Origin: Hodarchaeum sp048939265
Lineage (GTDB): Archaea > Asgardarchaeota > Heimdallarchaeia > Hodarchaeales > Hodarchaeaceae
Assembly: GCA_048939265.1 (NCBI GenBank)
Contig: JBHLPQ010000190.1
Coordinates: 1 to 7,416, forward strand
DNA: 7,416 nt
Direction of reading: 5' to 3'
This document shows, piece by piece, positions 1-5,440 of this stretch. The notes under the pieces are model-generated. The model was not told the DNA's origin and did not search any database. It saw only the letters and a list, made by a program, of their open reading frames with translations. A program made the translations under genes and the position numbers. How positions within the stretch are numbered: position 1 is the first letter of the stretch; every line of letters begins with the position of its first letter.

Positions 1-262
1 TAACTAGATACTTACATGTCATATCTTGAAAAATACGAACTAATACAACTTAGATTATAATTAAATGCCTCTTATTGGTGAGTTGAATCTCACAATTAGC
101 CTATTTTTGTATTGGAGTCTCCTTCTGGCTGGAATTTCTTAATAAGAGATTTTCTCCCAAACAACTCTATTTGGAAAATAAATTACTGATAGAGAAACCT
201 ATTCAATGAGAAAAACTATGAAACGATAATGGCTATTGAATCAAATAAAGTAAAATAAGGAT
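1..262. other. Intergenic region with no convincing gene
   Basis: This stretch lies downstream of the leftward Roadblock gene and reaches the left edge of the window. Every reading frame is broken by stops at short intervals. The longest ATG-led frames noticed are a 14-codon one at 16-60 and a 7-codon one near 206, neither with a ribosome binding site. The minus strand just past the Roadblock stop (about 262-225) is T-rich, which fits the U-rich termination sites used by archaea. A small hairpin at 74-96 is listed separately. Confidence 0.6.
74..108 (+). terminator. Possible hairpin terminator reading rightward
   Basis: GTGAG (78-82) and CTCAC (89-93) pair around a 6-base loop. The stem extends by ATT/AAT across a bulged G at 77. 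A T5 run follows at 104-108. This could end a rightward gene lying off the left edge. The stem is short and the T run is 10 bases away, so chance is a real alternative. Confidence 0.25.
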
Positions 263-952
263 TTATTCTGATAAAAGACGTCTTTTCCAGTCTTCAACAG
301 CCTTATTAACTTCAATTTTGACCTTAGATAAAGTTTCTGGATCGATTGTTTTATTTTGGACAAGTTTTTCTAATTTGAGAGCAAACCGATTCATTTCATA
401 AGAAATTGTACCTGAATTTACCAATGTAAAAAGGTCATCTTTGGCAGCTTGAGTTATACTAATTAAATCATTAGCAGAGACTGCTTGGTTAACTTTATGG
501 GAGTATGAATCAAAAAAGGTTAAAATTTTCCGTTGATTAGGAGTCTGAAGTCTTTCACGCTCTTTTATTTCAATGGCAACCCCCTGAATTGCGTTGGATA
601 TAATTGGTTGAAGTCGTTGCATTTCATGGATGATTGTGGTCTCAAGATTTTCATCAACAATAGCAGTAAGTACTACCTTAGGATTTGAATCTATTACAGT
701 GGAGAGAAGCAGACCCCCACTTGTACGAACAGTCATATTAACGAAGTTTCCCTCTAACTCTCGTGCAATGGTATCTCCTGTCGAAATAACAAGACTACTA
801 AGAGCGCTAAGAGCTATCTCAACATCTTCTATGTCTATTTTTGATCGTGTTACGATTGGTAACCCTGAAATATCTGACAAAACACAGATTTTAGCTCCCA
901 GCTCAACAATAGAGTGAATAAGTACAGATAGCGATTCTACATCAGTACTCAC
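263..952 (-). CDS. Roadblock/LC7-domain protein with helical C-terminal extension
   Basis: This 229-residue cytosolic protein has no signal peptide or membrane segment. Residues about 5-118 read as a Roadblock/LC7 fold: an opening helix, a hydrophobic strand leading to a D-x-x-G-L-P-I turn at 27-33 (the usual 'dGlpia' signature), a small-residue helix at 44-66, then alternating strands and a closing helix at 102-123. Roadblock domains bind and regulate small Ras-like or Rag/Mgl-type GTPases. They are numerous in Asgard archaea and also occur in bacteria. Residues about 125-229 are charged and helical and match no domain I recognise. The family is often just the Roadblock domain of 110-130 residues, so this extension is unusual. 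The start is GTG at 952, preceded at 8 bases by GAAGG; an in-frame stop lies 24 bases upstream of the GTG. No GTPase gene lies in this window, so the partner is unknown. Confidence 0.8.
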   Translation of the reverse strand: MSTDVESLSVLIHSIVELGAKICVLSDISGLPIVTRSKIDIEDVEIALSALSSLVISTGDTIARELEGNFVNMTVRTSGGLLLSTVIDSNPKVVLTAIVDENLETTIIHEMQRLQPIISNAIQGVAIEIKERERLQTPNQRKILTFFDSYSHKVNQAVSANDLISITQAAKDDLFTLVNSGTISYEMNRFALKLEKLVQNKTIDPETLSKVKIEVNKAVEDWKRRLLSE

Positions 953-1045
953 AGAGAAAACCTTCTTTAAATGCTTTTACGAATTAATCTCTATACTTAT
1001 TTCAAAATTAAAAAAGGCTTGCAAAAGGAAACAAAAATTTTCATC

Positions 1046-1069
1046 AAACCGAGAAATGTCTCGGTTTTT
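1046..1069. terminator. Perfect 9-bp stem-loop with T tract
   Basis: AAACCGAGA (1046-1054) and TCTCGGTTT (1059-1067) are exact reverse complements around a 4-base AATG loop. The T run continues to 1069, which gives the look of an intrinsic terminator reading rightward. Its place is odd: it sits between two divergent gene starts, 94 bases from the Roadblock start and 266 bases from the aminotransferase start, so no annotated gene ends here. It could instead be an operator, or it could end a short antisense or divergent transcript. Confidence 0.5.
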
Positions 1070-1253
1070 AATAATCAATATCCGACATTATTACAGGATA
1101 AGGCCTCTGAGGAACTTTAAGAGCGATAATTAGTAGATACTTAGTCAAAATCAACTTCTGATGCCAGAAAAATGATCTAGGAGCCAGTTCCAATGAAGTA
1201 TCCAAAAATTCAGGATTATGCGATCTAAAGAAATCAAAGAAATTAGGAAAGTT

Positions 1254-1282
1254 GATAACATATTAAGTAGTACCTTGTTATC
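1254..1282 (+). promoter_or_regulatory. Inverted repeat flanking TATA-like element upstream of aminotransferase
   Basis: GATAACA (1254-1260) and TGTTATC (1276-1282) are perfect 7-bp inverted arms with a 15-base spacer. The spacer holds a TATTAAG sequence (1261-1267) that could be the archaeal TATA box. Transcription would then start near 1290, leaving a leader of about 45 bases. A dimeric regulator bound to these arms would block TBP/TFB access, so this is a candidate operator. The reading rests on position and symmetry only. Confidence 0.4.
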
Positions 1283-1335
1283 GCATTTAGTTTCTTCATG
1301 CAGATCAAATATCCTTGTTCAAAGAAGGTATTCTA

Positions 1336-2520
1336 ATGGAACTCTCCCCAAATGTTATAAATATTAAATATGCAATTAGAGACATTGTAATTTTAGCTAA
1401 AAAAGTAGAAAAACAGGGGAAAAAGCTTTATTACTTTAATATTGGAGATCCTGATAAATTCGACTTTGATACTCCAGATAGTTTAAAACAAGCGTTGATA
1501 GATGCAATAATGAAGGATAATGCCAATTATTACAGTGATTCAGCAGGAGATCCTGGATTACGTGAAGAAATAGTAAAGCGACAGAAGAGGCTTTGGGGAA
1601 CAGATATAGATCTTAACAAGATTTTAGTAACGTCAGGAGTTTCAGAAGCAATATTATTTATTTCTGCAAGTATAAAAGCTGGAATGGAAATTTTAATCCC
1701 TTCTCCTGCTTATCCTCCTTATATATCATATTTTAATTACCATAATATTAAACCAGTGGAATACCACACTCTTGAAAGTGAAAATTGGCAACCAGATATT
1801 GAGGATATTAGGAGGAAAATAACAAACAAAACCCAGGCCATCTTAATTATCAATCCAAACAATCCAACAGGAGCAGTCTATTCACAAGACATAGTGAAAA
1901 AGATAGCAGACATTGCTGGAGAACACAATCTTCTACTGATTTCTGATGAAATCTATGATTTACTAACATATGAAAAAGGCTTGTATCGTTCAACAGCTTC
2001 GTTAACAGATATACCTGTTCTAGAACTAAATGGTATTTCTAAAACTTTGCTTTCTCCTGGATGGCGACTGGGATGGGCAATATTACGAGATGAAAACGAT
2101 GAATACACAGAATTTTGGGAAGCATTAGCAAAACAATCACGAATTCGCTTGTGTGCAAATAGTCCAGTCCAAGTAGCAGTAAGTAAAATCCTTAATAAGG
2201 AAATGGAGTTCTTAGCAACAGTTATAGAAAAACTAAAAGAACGTGCGGACTATTTTTCAAGAAGAATAAATGAAATGAACGGATTATCAGTCGTTAAACC
2301 TCAAGGTGCTTTTTACGCGTTTCCTCGGATTAATCTGGACATTGATGATCAACAATTCGTTTTAGATCTTCTTCAAGAAACAGGAGTACTTTTTGTCTTT
2401 GGAAGCGGATTTGGAAAGCTTGGAAAAGGACATTTTAGATCAGTTGTACTCCCAGATGTTTCAATAATGAGGGAGGCCATGGACCATGTTGAATCCTTCA
2501 TAAGAACCAAGATCAAATGA
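1336..2520 (+). CDS. PLP-dependent class I aminotransferase (alanine/aspartate-type, archaeal AlaT-like)
   Basis: This cytosolic fold-type I aminotransferase moves an amino group between an amino acid and a 2-oxoacid using pyridoxal phosphate. The protein is 394 residues from the ATG at 1336, normal for the family. Visible signatures, numbered from that ATG, are NIGDP at 35-39 in the substrate-binding N-terminus; NPNNPTG at 173-179 with the cofactor-contacting Asn; SDEIYD at 203-208 with the Asp and Tyr that bind the PLP ring; SKTLLSPGWRLGW at 235-247 with the Schiff-base Lys236 and the phosphate-binding Arg244; and a C-terminal Arg368 in HFRSV for the substrate carboxylate. The N-terminal 'SPNVINIKYAIRD' style resembles archaeal alanine aminotransferases, though aspartate or aromatic substrates cannot be excluded. 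An in-frame TTG at 1315 would add 7 residues, but ATG is preferred because AAGG (1325-1328) lies 7 bases upstream of it. The gene appears to be transcribed alone. Confidence 0.9.
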   Translation: MELSPNVINIKYAIRDIVILAKKVEKQGKKLYYFNIGDPDKFDFDTPDSLKQALIDAIMKDNANYYSDSAGDPGLREEIVKRQKRLWGTDIDLNKILVTSGVSEAILFISASIKAGMEILIPSPAYPPYISYFNYHNIKPVEYHTLESENWQPDIEDIRRKITNKTQAILIINPNNPTGAVYSQDIVKKIADIAGEHNLLLISDEIYDLLTYEKGLYRSTASLTDIPVLELNGISKTLLSPGWRLGWAILRDENDEYTEFWEALAKQSRIRLCANSPVQVAVSKILNKEMEFLATVIEKLKERADYFSRRINEMNGLSVVKPQGAFYAFPRINLDIDDQQFVLDLLQETGVLFVFGSGFGKLGKGHFRSVVLPDVSIMREAMDHVESFIRTKIK

Positions 2521-2571
2521 TGAATTAAGAATCTAATGAAACTAATAATCCAACAAGAGAAATTTGCTTTA

Positions 2572-2583
2572 AAAGAATTCTTT
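2572..2583. repeat. 12-bp perfect palindrome AAAGAATTCTTT
   Basis: A self-complementary 12-mer lies 51 bases past the aminotransferase stop. With one unpaired A on the left side, the symmetry extends outward through TTT/AAA to about 2568-2587. The region is so AT-rich that such a palindrome could arise by chance. It could act in termination of the aminotransferase transcript or be a protein-binding site for the next operon. Confidence 0.3.
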
Positions 2584-2736
2584 AAATAGTACTTACCTAG
2601 TTGAATGACAATTTTTCTTTTGTTATCTATTACTAAAATCTTAGGTGAGTTAGGAAACATTTCTAGGCCTTGGAGAATTATTTATATTATAGGTTTGTAA
2701 ATATTCAAAATAGTGATCTACGTATTTTTCAAGCTG

Positions 2737-2779
2737 TTTATTTGAATCCAAGACCTAATTACAGTGGATAGAGGCCATC
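2737..2779 (+). promoter_or_regulatory. Candidate TATA box and ribosome binding site for the 160-residue protein gene
   Basis: TTTATTTG at 2737-2744 lies 36 bases before the ATG. That is a suitable distance for an archaeal TATA box with a leader of about 10-15 bases. GAGG at 2771-2774 lies 5 bases before the ATG and serves as a Shine-Dalgarno site. A second AT-rich candidate (TTATTTATATTATAG, about 2678-2692) would give a leader of roughly 70 bases. Which one is used cannot be decided from sequence. Confidence 0.35.
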
Positions 2780-3262
2780 ATGACGAGAATCGATGAAATA
2801 AAAAAGATTGAGATTTACCCCATAATTGATGTTGAAAGTCATCTCAATGTGAAAGGATTGAAAGATGAAGATGGTCGAAATAGAACAGGATTTTTTATTA
2901 CTGGTATGCGATTTATAAATATTGAGCAACCAGAGCCGCGACGTATCCGTGCTCGTATTTCCTGGAATGTAGAGAATCAAGCAATTGAAATTGAGGAAAA
3001 TGTATCTAGTATGATGAAACGAGGGATAGCTCTTTCGGTGTTTTTTTTACAAATAAAGAAGGGAGGAAACGGTTTTGAATTTCAAGAACCAGTCATAGTG
3101 AGGGGGAATCCAGAGATATCAGAACGGATTTTTGAAGGTGCTTCAATTCGCTGCGCATGGATGAACAATCCACTAATGATGGAACTTTCTTCCGTAGAAG
3201 GCCGTTTTTTGTCCTCTAATTTACGTACAAAACAACAAATAGTTGAAGTTAGAATTGGTTAA
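2780..3262 (+). CDS. Uncharacterised 160-residue protein, first gene of a pair with a HEAT-repeat protein
   Basis: I do not recognise this protein. It is soluble, with no signal peptide or membrane helix and a single Cys (residue 125). The pattern is mostly beta: alternating hydrophobic strands at about 9-17, 36-49, 54-72, 82-93 and 99-108, then a short helix (111-119) and closing strands to the C-terminus (152-160). This suggests a compact beta-sandwich or barrel. The ATG start at 2780 is supported by GAGG 5 bases upstream. The gene is followed after 24 bases by the HEAT-repeat gene on the same strand, so the two are likely cotranscribed and may act together. An eight-T run at 3041-3048 is intact in frame but could be prone to slippage. 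Codon use looks like that of its neighbours, and the intact frame supports a real gene. Confidence 0.75.
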   Translation: MTRIDEIKKIEIYPIIDVESHLNVKGLKDEDGRNRTGFFITGMRFINIEQPEPRRIRARISWNVENQAIEIEENVSSMMKRGIALSVFFLQIKKGGNGFEFQEPVIVRGNPEISERIFEGASIRCAWMNNPLMMELSSVEGRFLSSNLRTKQQIVEVRIG

Positions 3263-3286
3263 CATATAAATTCACCTGGTTATATT

Positions 3287-4546
3287 GTGAATAATTTAAT
3301 CAATTACATAGAAGGTGTAATACCTGTGCCTCTAGAAGATGAGGAACTTAGAAGAATTATGGAGATACCTGATGATCAAGAATTACCTCCTGATGCATTG
3401 TGTGATGTTATGATTCGCGCGTTAGAATCACATCAACTCCTTATTCGTGCATCAGCAGTCAATCAATTAGTTATCGTTGGAAAAAGCCATCCCCAAATGG
3501 CTATACCCAAGATACTTTCAGCGTTAGACCCTTCCATTGATTATTGGACTGTCAGGTTCGGTGCTGTAGAAGCTCTTGGTGAAATAGCAAATAAATCGAC
3601 AATATCTCCCTTAATTCAGTATTTGAAAACAGATGAAGACCCAGATTTCCGTGCCATGGTTGCTAAGCAACTAGGGGAAATGGGAGAGATAGCTAAGGAA
3701 GCTGGTTCAGGACTCATTAAGGCTTTGTCCGATTCGGAAAGCTCTGAAATACGAGAAAATGCTGCTCTTGCTTTAGGACAGATTGAAATTCATCATGCCG
3801 TAGAACCCTTAATCAAAGCTCTTGAAAAGGAAAAGGATGCATATGCCCGTCGTCAAATGTGTTGGAGTTTGGGTGAATTAGGTAATTCTCAAGCAATTAC
3901 TGTGTTAATAGAAACGTTAAAAGATAAGGATAATGAAACTCGTGGAAATGCTGCTGAGGCTTTGGGAAAAATCAAACATCACTCTTCAGTTCTCCCTTTA
4001 TTAGCTGCAGCTAAAGATAAAGATGTATATGTTCAAGCAAAAGTGATCTGGGCATTGAAGCAATTGCCATCTGAAACCATTGTTTCCGAAGTTGAGAATG
4101 CCGCACAAGGTGACAGTTTAGTCGCAATTCAATATTATGATGATTACTTATTTAATGTGGATAATGAGGAAATAGCTACAATTTGTAAAGAAATTAAGAA
4201 TCCGATCATTACCGAATATCAGAGGGAAGTGGGAAAGATTAAGACCGAACTGGAACGTTGCAAAGTTTTTGTTTCTGAAACTTTTGGAAAACTTGCTAAT
4301 TTATCCTCTGGAGAAATAGATAACCTCCTTCAAAGAGATATTCCTGCTATCGAATCTAGGATTGGTGGGGTTTCGTTTTATAAATACCGAAAATATAAAT
4401 GGGTTGCAAACGATCTTTTTTTCGATCTAGACGAAGCTAACAAATTATATAAGGAATCAGGAGTCATGATATCAGAGCTTCGTGATAATGCACAAGCTTT
4501 GCAGAAAAAGAAGAAAACTAAAATTCCTCCAACAGAGGTTAATTAA
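3287..4546 (+). CDS. HEAT-repeat protein (PBS-lyase HEAT-like repeats)
   Basis: This is a 419-residue soluble scaffold-type protein. Six or seven tandem HEAT units of about 30 residues cover residues roughly 42-262. The repeated core is 'R-x-x-A-x-x-A-L-G-x-I/L' followed by 'A-V/I-x-P-L-I-x-A/L-L', clear at 90-113, 155-179, 188-211 and 219-242. Such repeats stack into a superhelix that binds other proteins; similarity to phycocyanobilin lyases reflects the repeat only and does not imply lyase activity. Residues about 290-408 are helical and charged, perhaps coiled coil, and end in a Lys-rich tail (408-412). The GTG start at 3287 has no good ribosome binding site. A GTG at 3326 (residue 14) is preceded by AAGGTG at 8 bases and could be the true start, giving 406 residues. 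The gene lies 24 bases after the 160-residue protein gene and is probably in the same operon. Its partner is unknown. Confidence 0.85.
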   Translation: MNNLINYIEGVIPVPLEDEELRRIMEIPDDQELPPDALCDVMIRALESHQLLIRASAVNQLVIVGKSHPQMAIPKILSALDPSIDYWTVRFGAVEALGEIANKSTISPLIQYLKTDEDPDFRAMVAKQLGEMGEIAKEAGSGLIKALSDSESSEIRENAALALGQIEIHHAVEPLIKALEKEKDAYARRQMCWSLGELGNSQAITVLIETLKDKDNETRGNAAEALGKIKHHSSVLPLLAAAKDKDVYVQAKVIWALKQLPSETIVSEVENAAQGDSLVAIQYYDDYLFNVDNEEIATICKEIKNPIITEYQREVGKIKTELERCKVFVSETFGKLANLSSGEIDNLLQRDIPAIESRIGGVSFYKYRKYKWVANDLFFDLDEANKLYKESGVMISELRDNAQALQKKKKTKIPPTEVN

Positions 4547-4591
4547 CTAGATAGTAACCTCGTGATAAATTCATATTAAAAGAAATTTCCT

Positions 4592-4617
4592 CCACCTTCG
4601 CTATAGTTTTGAGGTGG
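4592..4617. terminator. Possible hairpin between convergent genes
   Basis: CCACCT (4592-4597) pairs with AGGTGG (4612-4617), with a 14-base loop. On the plus strand one extra G-U pair closes the loop. It sits 45 bases past the HEAT gene stop and 66 bases past the stop of the leftward DUF2080-like gene, a fitting place for a shared terminator. On the minus strand it is followed by AATTTCTTTT. On the plus strand the T7 run is about 45 bases further on (4663-4669). The stem is short. Confidence 0.3.
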
Positions 4618-4683
4618 TTTGAAGAAACTTACAGCAAAAGAGGAGGAGGATTATGTACACTATTTTTTTCCAATTCTAACCTT

Positions 4684-4830
4684 TTAATCCATTCGAATGA
4701 TTTTTACACGCTTTCCTATCCATGATGGGGGTAAATATACCCTTCCACTATTCCCACTCTTCTTTACCTCTTTTTCCAACATTTCTTCGCCATATACTTC
4801 GAATTTACTTTGACGGATGAGTTCACTCAA
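4684..4830 (-). CDS. Small DUF2080-type, transposase-associated protein
   Basis: This short gene encodes 48 residues and starts at TTG (4830). The core at residues 20-45 reads KEVKKSGNSGRVYLPPSW followed by IGKRVKII. It matches the pattern I know for the archaeal DUF2080 family: a YGEEM-x-EK lead-in, a V-K-x-SGNSGRVYLP turn, then a W-x-GKRVK strand. These proteins look like AbrB-type swapped-hairpin DNA binders and are usually found beside insertion-sequence transposases, hence their database name. No transposase is visible here. TTG is chosen because AGGAG lies 10 bases upstream, overlapping the GNAT stop, and because the lead-in region would be lost with the only internal ATG (residue 17). 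The gene follows the GNAT gene by 13 bases and is probably on its transcript. The frame is intact with no sign of decay. It may be a relic of an insertion element or a gene taken up by the host as a regulator. Confidence 0.75.
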   Translation of the reverse strand: MSELIRQSKFEVYGEEMLEKEVKKSGNSGRVYLPPSWIGKRVKIIRMD

Positions 4831-4843
4831 TAGTATCCTGCTC

Positions 4844-5311
4844 CTATGATCCAATTTTTAGTTCCAATGTCAAGTAAGTGGAGAGGTTGAATCCGACTGA
4901 GCTAAAGAATTCAACTAAGTCACCCCAATTCCACGCACAGATAGTACGAATCGTTTTAATTCCTTTCTGATTGAAATAACTAAGAGCTTGTTTCACGAGA
5001 GCTGTTCCTACACCCTGATCCTGATATTTAGGATCAACACCAAGCAGAATAATCCAAGCGCTTAAATCGTCTGTTCCATAAATATAAACTTTTGTTTCAG
5101 CGATTAGATATCCAACAAGTGAGCCATCAGAAGTAATTGCACCAAAACTCTCTTCACCATGTTTTTCGATTTGTTCCTTTAATTGAGTATGGAACAACTT
5201 GGTACGTTTCCTTCGAAGTATTTTTTCATCAATTTCTACAATAGTATCAATGTCATCCACTGTGAGAGAACGGAATTTTAAATCAGTGTTCAGTTCTTTA
5301 GTCGGAGCCAT
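4844..5311 (-). CDS. GNAT-family N-acetyltransferase
   Basis: This 155-residue cytosolic protein has the length and order of a GNAT domain. It shows an N-terminal 'FRSLTVDDIDTIVEID' strand-helix start (13-28), a central beta hairpin (55-75), and motif A at 87-105, where strand IILLGVDP is followed by QDQGVG (97-102), the acetyl-CoA pyrophosphate-binding loop. It ends with a helix and the 'EFFSSVGF' motif B (134-141). The enzyme moves an acetyl group from acetyl-CoA to an amine. The substrate cannot be told; protein N-termini, lysines, polyamines or small molecules are all possible. It starts at ATG 5311 with only a weak ribosome binding site (GTGG region). The upstream M28 gene ends 129 bases away, with a separate promoter candidate in between. 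The DUF2080-like gene follows after 13 bases. Confidence 0.88.
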   Translation of the reverse strand: MAPTKELNTDLKFRSLTVDDIDTIVEIDEKILRRKRTKLFHTQLKEQIEKHGEESFGAITSDGSLVGYLIAETKVYIYGTDDLSAWIILLGVDPKYQDQGVGTALVKQALSYFNQKGIKTIRTICAWNWGDLVEFFSSVGFNLSTYLTLELKIGS

Positions 5312-5351
5312 ATTTATCCACTCTTACTATGTTTCGTCTGGTTTAAGACAC

Positions 5352-5370
5352 AAAATAAATACTTTGTCAC
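5352..5370 (-). promoter_or_regulatory. Candidate archaeal promoter of the GNAT gene
   Basis: On the minus strand, ACAAAG followed by TATTTATTTTG (about 5369-5352) resembles a BRE plus TATA box. Its TATA part lies about 41-51 bases before the GNAT ATG. This predicts a start near 5331 and a 20-base leader. The element lies within the 129-base gap after the M28 gene, which suggests the GNAT and DUF2080-like genes form their own unit. Confidence 0.35.
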
Positions 5371-5440
5371 TTTCTGAACAGATGACTATCATATATATTC
5401 AATGAAAAACACCTTGGATTCAATATAGGAATTTTAGAAA

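Larger units (their letters stand above)
953..1335. other. Divergent intergenic region, regulatory
   Basis: These 383 bases separate the leftward Roadblock gene from the rightward aminotransferase gene, so both promoters should lie here. The region contains a perfect 9-bp stem-loop (1046-1067) and an inverted repeat around a TATA-like sequence (1254-1282), both listed separately. On the Roadblock side, AT-rich stretches at about 985-1015 could hold its TATA box, but none stands out. Only short frames are present. The longest, at 1218-1367, has no ribosome binding site and runs into the aminotransferase gene. Confidence 0.6.

Noticed and set aside
630..917. 95-codon plus-strand frame
   Set aside because: It lies opposite the Roadblock gene, whose domain signature is clear; this frame has no recognisable pattern.
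1315..1335. TTG at 1315 as start of the aminotransferase
   Set aside because: The ATG at 1336 has AAGG at good spacing, and archaeal homologues typically begin at an equivalent point.
1218..1367. 49-codon plus-strand frame before the aminotransferase
   Set aside because: It has no ribosome binding site, runs into the aminotransferase gene out of frame, spans the candidate promoter, and matches no family.
2373..2660. 95-codon minus-strand frame
   Set aside because: It overlaps the conserved C-terminus of the aminotransferase and has no family signature.
2759..2980. 73-codon minus-strand frame
   Set aside because: It is antisense to the 160-residue protein gene, which has a ribosome binding site and an operon partner.
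3041..3048. T8 run suggesting a frameshift in the 160-residue protein gene
   Set aside because: The frame is intact through the run and continues for over 70 residues with normal composition to a stop just before the next gene.
5199..5405. 68-codon plus-strand frame
   Set aside because: It is antisense to the GNAT N-terminus and promoter; its composition is that of a shadow frame.
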